Below are positions 36,501 through 39,232 of a stretch of 39,232 nt of DNA, piece after piece. A program made the position numbers and the translations under genes. Position 1 is the stretch's first letter. Every line of letters starts with the position of its first letter. The notes below the pieces were generated by a model, which made no database searches, was not told the origin of the DNA, and saw only the letters and a program-made list of their open reading frames with translations. Location: assembly GCA_903932505.1 (NCBI GenBank), contig CAIZGN010000681.1, positions 1-39,232 on the forward strand, read 5' to 3'. The stretch comes from Candidatus Hydrogenedentota bacterium. GTDB taxonomy: Bacteria > Hydrogenedentota > Hydrogenedentia > Hydrogenedentales > CAIZGN01.

Positions 36501-37232
36501 GGTGTCCACGCCGCCGGTCACCACCACATCGGCCTTGCCCGCCTGCAATTCGAGCATGGCCATGTCCACCGCGCCCAGCGAACTCGCGCACGCGGCGTCC
36601 ACAACGCAATTGGTGCCGCCAAGGCCCAGGTGCTTGGTGATGCGCCCCGCGACGACGTTGCCGAGCAGGCCCGGGAAGGAGTTTTCCTGCCATGGCACAT
36701 AGGAACGGCTGATGCGGTTGACGACATCTTCGGCGGTGGCGTCGTCCACGCCCGCATCCTTGAGGCTCTTGCGCCAGATGGGGTGTCCGAGGCGAGCGCC
36801 GAGCGGGATGACCAGTTCGAGCGCACCGGTCACACCCAAGATCACGCTTACTTTCTCGCGGTCAAAGACGACATCCTTGCCGAGGCCCGCGTCTTCGAGT
36901 GCGCGCTCTGCGGCCACCATGCCCAGCAGTTGGGACGTGTCGGTCGCCTCGATGGCACTGGGCAGCATGCCATAGTCCATCGGGTTGAACTCTTCAACGG
37001 ACAAGAACCCGCCCCGATGCCCATAGGTGAAGTCGGGCCGCTTCGGGTCGCCGTCAAAATACTCTTCGGGCCGCCAATGGGTCGGGGGGACTTCCGTGAT
37101 GGCGTCCGTGCCCTGCTTGATGTTGGCCCAATAGGCACCGGGGCTGCCCGCCTTGGGGAACAGGCAGCCAATGCCGATGATGGCAATGCCGGGTAGGGGA
37201 TTCGCGGAAGGACGCGGGACACTCAAAGCCAT
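30540..37232 (-). CDS. pfaA: PUFA-type lipid synthase subunit, KS-MAT-4xACP-KR-DH (PfaA/Pfa2-like)
   Basis: 2230 residues. The KS (about 15-465) has DAACASS, EAHGTGT and SQIGHT. The malonyl transferase (about 570-870) has FPGQGAQYPG and GHSYGEL. A Gln-rich probable coiled-coil linker (about 985-1030) follows. Four tandem acyl carrier domains have the phosphopantetheine serine in LGIDSIKRVEIL near residues 1112, 1200, 1290 and 1382. The ketoreductase (about 1650-1920) has TGGARGVT, and SSSTGRFGRRGQADYAMANE with the catalytic Ser and Tyr. A C-terminal PKS-type dehydratase (about 1935-2205) has LKSHVIKGHAVVPA and DPLALDTCFQM. It carries and reduces the growing polyene chain. ATG 37232 overlaps the reductase gene by 10 bases and follows GAGGAGGA, so translation is coupled. 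The domain order equals PfaA of EPA/DHA synthases; four ACPs is within the known range. Confidence 0.95.
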   Translation of the reverse strand: MALSVPRPSANPLPGIAIIGIGCLFPKAGSPGAYWANIKQGTDAITEVPPTHWRPEEYFDGDPKRPDFTYGHRGGFLSVEEFNPMDYGMLPSAIEATDTSQLLGMVAAERALEDAGLGKDVVFDREKVSVILGVTGALELVIPLGARLGHPIWRKSLKDAGVDDATAEDVVNRISRSYVPWQENSFPGLLGNVVAGRITKHLGLGGTNCVVDAACASSLGAVDMAMLELQAGKADVVVTGGVDTFNDIFMFMCFSKTPALSPSGDSKPFDANGDGTILGEGLGMIVLKRLDEAERDGNRIYAVLRGVGSSSDGKGDAIYAPSAKGQAKALRRAYEAAGVDPHTVELIEAHGTGTRAGDAAEVSGLVEAFGDAQGKPWCALGSVKSQIGHTKAAAGAAGLIKAALALYNKTLPPTIKVKQPLDILCEASSPFYVNTDKRPWLPSATHPRRAGVSAMGFGGSNFHCVLEEYQGQKTQADWDGTLEILALSAQDKATLRRTVEAFQPATDWNGRALQAAQSRSGFDATAPCRLLVVFEESDDLAQRLRDAADALGREEGGWNTPHGVFYGEGIQSGSLAFVFPGQGAQYPGMLRDLACQFPDFLNTLDTANHAVLKEDSAAERVSDQIYPRPAFDAETKRTQEAVLQATQNAQPAIGAVSVGALKVLAHFGIRPEAVAGHSYGELVALHAAGRVTEEELFRISRVRGTLMARGSGDKGAMMAVRAPLETVEAVLAEEKLDVIVANKNAPDQAVLSGSTEAIALAEALFARHRITAKKLPVAAAFHSRWVADAEKPFLKALESIDFTASSLPAYSNTTASRYPEDPTEARALLAAQLANPVEFVREIEAMYAAGVRTFVEAGPGARMTGLVQSILKGRDAHALALDSSSGKRGGLVDLARTLAQLAALGHAPALEKWNEGVLRRTASTTGKARIAVPLSGANHFQPKPIPPSPTKVKVTPAQPATTEARPAQNVQMPAQAAPAEWSEALRMTQQNLAALQQLQEQTAQLHTQFLQGQQQAVQTLHSLLEQQRSTFSGGVAPVAQSQPIPRAVEPPRAAQPQVVAKEIARPVAPPAAAAPNAAERILLETIAAKTGYPVEMLELDMSLDGDLGIDSIKRVEILSAVRDALPDAPEIGPEQLGQLHTLRDIVGHLSSGAPAISAAPAASTSAAQSILLETIAAKTGYPVEMLELDMSLDGDLGIDSIKRVEILSAVREALPDAPEIGPERLGQLRTLRDIVGHLSSGAPVAVASPAPSNSAAEHILLQTIAEKTGYPVDMLELDMSLDGDLGIDSIKRVEILSAVRESLPDAPEIGPEQLGQLHTLRDIVGYLSSGASSATAPVAPPPSNRVDEIQRVLIEVIAEKTGYPVDMLEPGMTLDADLGIDSIKRVEILSTVRERLPEAPEIGPEQLGQLHTPAQIAAFLAGGLASATPAAAPVAKPAAVLASDEAPLFGQVLRTIPLSADASTVSLSKQAPWLIASPASNAPDFAEELCNALVARGYAATRIPMTAHDTPRPETVGGLLIVGPDATTKDEFLSDAFRIAQWARPGLRKTAQSCFVTVSRMDGCFGLGVSADFDPLQGGLAGLSKTAQHEWPEVRCRALDVARGVSTEMVADELALDGPVETGLSKNGRMGLALAFDSPASAEGAPLLRAGDVVIVTGGARGVTAEVAVALAKTYQPVLALIGRSHAPKAEPSWLTSLQSEADIKRGLMEHEGAGATPKSIGESCRRILAEREVARNIERMRTAGAQVHYYSADLRDAEALRTVLSAIRTDLGPVRGLVHGAGVLADRLIEDKTIEQFAAVYETKVCGLRAVLEAADPGDLHLIALFSSSTGRFGRRGQADYAMANEVLNKMAQRESRLREGCKTVSINWGPWEGGMVTPALKKLFADEGIGVIGLETGSAYLVSEIASPKSRAVEIVAIAGQIPSATDTPQSTPGSGDMETAFELPLDVEAFPVLKSHVIKGHAVVPAALIMEWMAQAAVQLNPGLRFHGLDSFQVCKGIRLLSGETHTVVVRVAKAEEQGGLYLVHAELRGNEGDILHGNATVVLAHELPAGQAALSASPLPGAFFDHGEIYEEGYLFHGPALQSLSGVEEGPGDYIAATIAAAPAPAQWIAKPLRGAWLSDPLALDTCFQMMSLYSRHRHGASSLPSNLRSYRQFARRFPQGGVRIVAQVGDQNKRHAVATIEFFDPKSGALVARIDGFECTAATSLNEAFRDNLLLESSVAKTGGR
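33040..33990 (-). repeat. Four tandem ACP repeats within the synthase gene
   Basis: The DNA encoding the four acyl carrier domains repeats with a period of about 270 bases. The first three domains are nearly identical (KTGYPVEMLELDMSLDGDLG recurs with one or two changes), whereas the last, closest to the KR, is more divergent (PGMTLDADLGIDSIKR). This indicates recent duplication or gene conversion of domains 1-3. Confidence 0.9.
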
Positions 37233-38851
37233 TCCTCCTCGAGTTGGTCCAGAGGACGCGGAACCACCTGCACGGCCTCAGCCGGCACGGGGATTCCCTG
37301 ATTACGCAATGCCGCGCAGCGGGTCATGACCGCCGCACCATACAGGATATTCTTAGCCACGGTAACCGCCCGGCGGTTCTCCGGCGCTTCGAGAAACGAA
37401 CCACGAACCCATTCATTGAACGCGCCCATGGCCGGGCCGCACCAAATCTGATAATCGATCTTGCGGTCGGGTAGACCCTGATTCGCCCACCCGGAGGCCT
37501 GTCCCAAGTAGGCGCGAAACACCAGCGCCATCTTGTGCTTGGGATCCTGTTCCGCCCGTGCAATTTGCTTTGGATCGCGGCGCATGAAGAAGGCCTTGGT
37601 TTGTTCCCACACCGTGCTGAACGGTGCGCGAAACATCGTCTTCTCCAGTTTTTCCCGCTCGTCGGCGGGTATGTCTTCGAGCCGGTTGTACTTCCGGTAG
37701 AGTTCGTAGAGCTTTGTGCCGCGCATGGCGAACATCGTGCCGCGCTTGAGCACCTGCACTTCGACCCCCATCTCGAACATGTCGGCGGCGGGTGCCATCG
37801 TGATGTCCGCCTGTGTCGTCTCCGCCAGCATCTGGCGCACGGTGTCCGAAGAGCCGGACTCGACACAGGCCTGATTTACGGAACCCGTCACGAGATACGC
37901 TGCGCCCATGGCAAAAGCGGCCGCCGCCGAAGCGGGCGTTGAAATGCCGCCACCCAGACCCACGCGCAGCGGTTCGGCGTAAGTGTGCTTCGCCTGCATT
38001 TGCCCGGCCAATGCGAGCATGGTCGGCAGCAGGGTGATCGCGGGCCGCCGGTCGGTATGTCCGCCGGAATCGGCCTCGGCGGTGAGGTCCTGCGCCATGG
38101 GAATCCGGGCCGCCAGTTCCGCTTGGGCCGGGGTGATGAAGCCGGAGGCCACCAGGGGCTCCAGGAATCGTGCCGGGGGCGGGGCAAAAAACTTCGAGGC
38201 CACTTCGATGCGTGAACATTTCGCGATGACGCGGTTCGGGGTCACAATCGCACCCGAATCGTCCCGGTAGATGCCATGCACCCGGTATTTCACAATTGGC
38301 AGCGTCAAATCGAGATAGGCGGAGGCCTCCACGAGCGTCACACCGCGTCGGATATAGAGATCCGCGACAGCTTGCTCAAGGTCGGGCTCGTTCGGGCTGT
38401 GGATGAGGTTGCAACCGTACGGCAGCCCCCCCAGACGCACTTCCAGCTCGTCAATGGCCTTTTCAACGACATCGGCGGGCAGTCCGGCCGCGCCGAAGAA
38501 TCCGAGAAACCCGGCTTTTCCCAATGCTTCGGCCAGGGCTACCGAGGCGATGCCATTCGCCATCGAACCGCCGTAGTAGGCGTATCGGAGCCCGTGGGCG
38601 CGACGAAATGCGGGGTCGCCCAATTGGTCGATGGGACAGGCCGGAACGCACGCGAGCATCGGCAGGGTTTCCGTGACCACTGCGGTCTTCGGAGCGCCGG
38701 TAGCCAAACCCAGACCGCCATCCAAGGAAACGGCATATACAGGCAGACCGATGCAGCCGAGGGCACGCGAGACCCCCGCCTCATCCCAAGGCGCAACGCG
38801 AGTCTCCGCACCGAGCCAGCCGAGCAACTTTCTTTCTCCGGTATACGCCAT
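37223..38851 (-). CDS. pfaD: PfaD-like enoyl reductase of the PUFA-type lipid synthase
   Basis: 542 residues, the usual PfaD length. It is a TIM-barrel flavoprotein of the 2-nitropropane dioxygenase-like group. Landmarks include KLLGWLGAETRVAPWD at the N-terminus, YGGSMANGIASVALAEALG, LPYGCNLIHSPNEPDLE, the FMN phosphate-binding region LRVGLGGGISTP, and a C-terminal YQIWCGPAMGAFNEWVRGS, which is strongly conserved in PfaD. It reduces trans-2-enoyl chains on the ACPs. ATG 38851 has GGAG 5 bases upstream; the ORF extends to 38866 without better support. It is the first gene of the operon and overlaps the next by 10 bases, keeping the subunits in step. The reductase-first order is unlike marine pfaABCD clusters. 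Confidence 0.95.
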   Translation of the reverse strand: MAYTGERKLLGWLGAETRVAPWDEAGVSRALGCIGLPVYAVSLDGGLGLATGAPKTAVVTETLPMLACVPACPIDQLGDPAFRRAHGLRYAYYGGSMANGIASVALAEALGKAGFLGFFGAAGLPADVVEKAIDELEVRLGGLPYGCNLIHSPNEPDLEQAVADLYIRRGVTLVEASAYLDLTLPIVKYRVHGIYRDDSGAIVTPNRVIAKCSRIEVASKFFAPPPARFLEPLVASGFITPAQAELAARIPMAQDLTAEADSGGHTDRRPAITLLPTMLALAGQMQAKHTYAEPLRVGLGGGISTPASAAAAFAMGAAYLVTGSVNQACVESGSSDTVRQMLAETTQADITMAPAADMFEMGVEVQVLKRGTMFAMRGTKLYELYRKYNRLEDIPADEREKLEKTMFRAPFSTVWEQTKAFFMRRDPKQIARAEQDPKHKMALVFRAYLGQASGWANQGLPDRKIDYQIWCGPAMGAFNEWVRGSFLEAPENRRAVTVAKNILYGAAVMTRCAALRNQGIPVPAEAVQVVPRPLDQLEEEWL

Positions 38852-38889
38852 GGTATCTCCAGTCAACGCGACAAGATAGCGTGTTTACT

Positions 38890-38939
38890 GTAGAAGAGCC
38901 TTCCAGACTCTTTCGCTTGATGCGGCGAAAGGCCGCATC
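38890..38939 (-). repeat. Leader hairpins of the lipid synthase operon, REP-like
   Basis: In the transcribed leader, two stem-loops stand side by side: GATGCGGC/GCCGCATC (38919-38939, loop of 5) and AAGAG/CTCTT (38894-38912). The second lies within the 24 bases similar to 5917-5940. They could be a dispersed palindromic element or an attenuator; the sequence does not decide. Confidence 0.5.
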
Positions 38940-38976
38940 TACTTTCGCAAAGACACACCCCACCCTTGATCAGATT

Positions 38977-38985
38977 ATGATAGCA
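38977..38985 (-). promoter_or_regulatory. Extended -10 promoter candidate for the lipid synthase operon
   Basis: The minus strand reads TGC-TATCAT, a good extended -10. The start would be near 38970, giving a leader of about 120 bases before pfaD. No -35 consensus is seen. Apart from this, the leader hairpins and the element at 39078, the 381-base stretch 38852-39232 shows no supported gene. Confidence 0.45.
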
Positions 38986-39077
38986 TTTTACGGGGTGATA
39001 AGGCGAATCCGATTGAAAGGTGGGAAGGGTGGGTTTGTCAGTCGGCAGGGGTTAGGAAACGGCAAATCCGCAGAGAA

Positions 39078-39230
39078 ACATCCCCCGGCTCTTCGGAAGG
39101 GGGATTAATTTGCGCGTCGCGCCTGTGACTGCAAAATCGGCCACCTCCAGAGGTGCTGGACCCAAACCGCGCGAAGCGCAACAAAAAAATCCCCCTTCCG
39201 AAGGGGGTGGCCCGAAGGGCCGGGGGATGT
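39078..39230. mobile_element. MITE-like element with about 45-bp imperfect terminal inverted repeats
   Basis: ACATCCCCCGGCTCTTCGG at the left (from 39078) is matched by the reverse complement of the right end (to 39230). The right arm carries about 14 extra bases between two CTTCGG copies. After that the arms match again through AAGGGGGATT and into a TTGCGC...CGCGC stretch. The middle (about 40 bases) has a CACCT/AGGTG hairpin and no coding capacity. The right arm itself folds (CCCCCTT/AAGGGGG and GGCCC/GGGCC). It could be a non-autonomous transposon or a palindromic repeat. The right flank is cut by the window edge, so target duplications cannot be checked. Confidence 0.6.
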
Positions 39231-39232
39231 AG

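Noticed and set aside
34629-37196. 855-codon open frame on the plus strand opposite the KS-MAT-ACP subunit gene
   Set aside because: It is the antisense of conserved KS and MAT coding sequence, has no recognisable domain, and is typical of GC-rich shadow frames.
38881-39108. 75-codon plus-strand frame upstream of the lipid synthase operon
   Set aside because: It runs through the leader hairpins, the promoter candidate and the left arm of the inverted-repeat element, and has no ribosome site.
1-39232. CRISPR arrays, tRNA and rRNA genes
   Set aside because: No regularly spaced short repeats with unique spacers, no tRNA cloverleaf and no rRNA signature sequence were seen; the only regular repeat is the coding ACP array.

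Overview
The window is 39.2 kb of GC-rich bacterial chromosome. Several gene types suggest a PVC-superphylum or Hydrogenedentota-like heterotroph: a DUF1080 protein, a Tat-exported Gfo/Idh oxidoreductase, a Tat-exported sugar-isomerase-type TIM barrel, and a LamG plus glycosidase-like exoprotein. This placement is inferred from gene content only. No rRNA or tRNA gene was seen.

Left part (1-11,192, + strand). The window opens in the 3' end of a family 2A encapsulin shell gene. It overlaps a cysteine desulfurase gene whose long disordered N-terminus is the expected cargo-loading region, so this is a probable sulfur-storage nanocompartment. Next come a secreted LamG/glycosidase-like protein, then a rubrerythrin and an FAD oxidoreductase carrying two short rubredoxin domains (peroxide and oxygen defence). 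A three-gene sugar operon follows: DUF1080 protein, a fusion of a sugar isomerase-like TIM barrel with ribulose-phosphate 3-epimerase, and a zinc alcohol dehydrogenase.

Middle part (11,193-23,458). A PIN-domain toxin-antitoxin pair is convergent with a minus-strand set encoding a DUF2892 membrane protein, a membrane-anchored thioredoxin, an RND adaptor lipoprotein and an RND pump. Two sequences with exact sigma-54 GG-N10-GC geometry lie in front of the DUF2892 and thioredoxin genes, and a sigma-54 activator gene lies just upstream, which suggests a local sigma-54 redox/efflux regulon. An orphan HicB antitoxin gene sits between them. Then come a Tat-exported TIM-barrel protein, a YhhN membrane protein, a Tat-exported Gfo/Idh oxidoreductase and an AT-richer HNH endonuclease gene.

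Right part (23,542-38,851, - strand). A tightly coupled three-gene operon encodes a polyunsaturated-fatty-acid-type iterative lipid synthase. The order is PfaD-like enoyl reductase, then KS-MAT-4xACP-KR-DH, then KS-CLF-AT-DH-DH. There is no separate pfaB gene, no phosphopantetheinyl transferase and no terminal acylglycerol-phosphate acyltransferase domain in the window. The order resembles terrestrial myxobacterial pfa clusters more than marine gammaproteobacterial ones. Upstream (38,852-39,232) are a leader with hairpins, an extended -10 promoter candidate and a MITE-like 153-bp inverted-repeat element.

Most likely candidates for something new are the pfa-type lipid synthase outside its usual hosts, the sigma-54-controlled thioredoxin/RND module and the isomerase-epimerase fusion operon.
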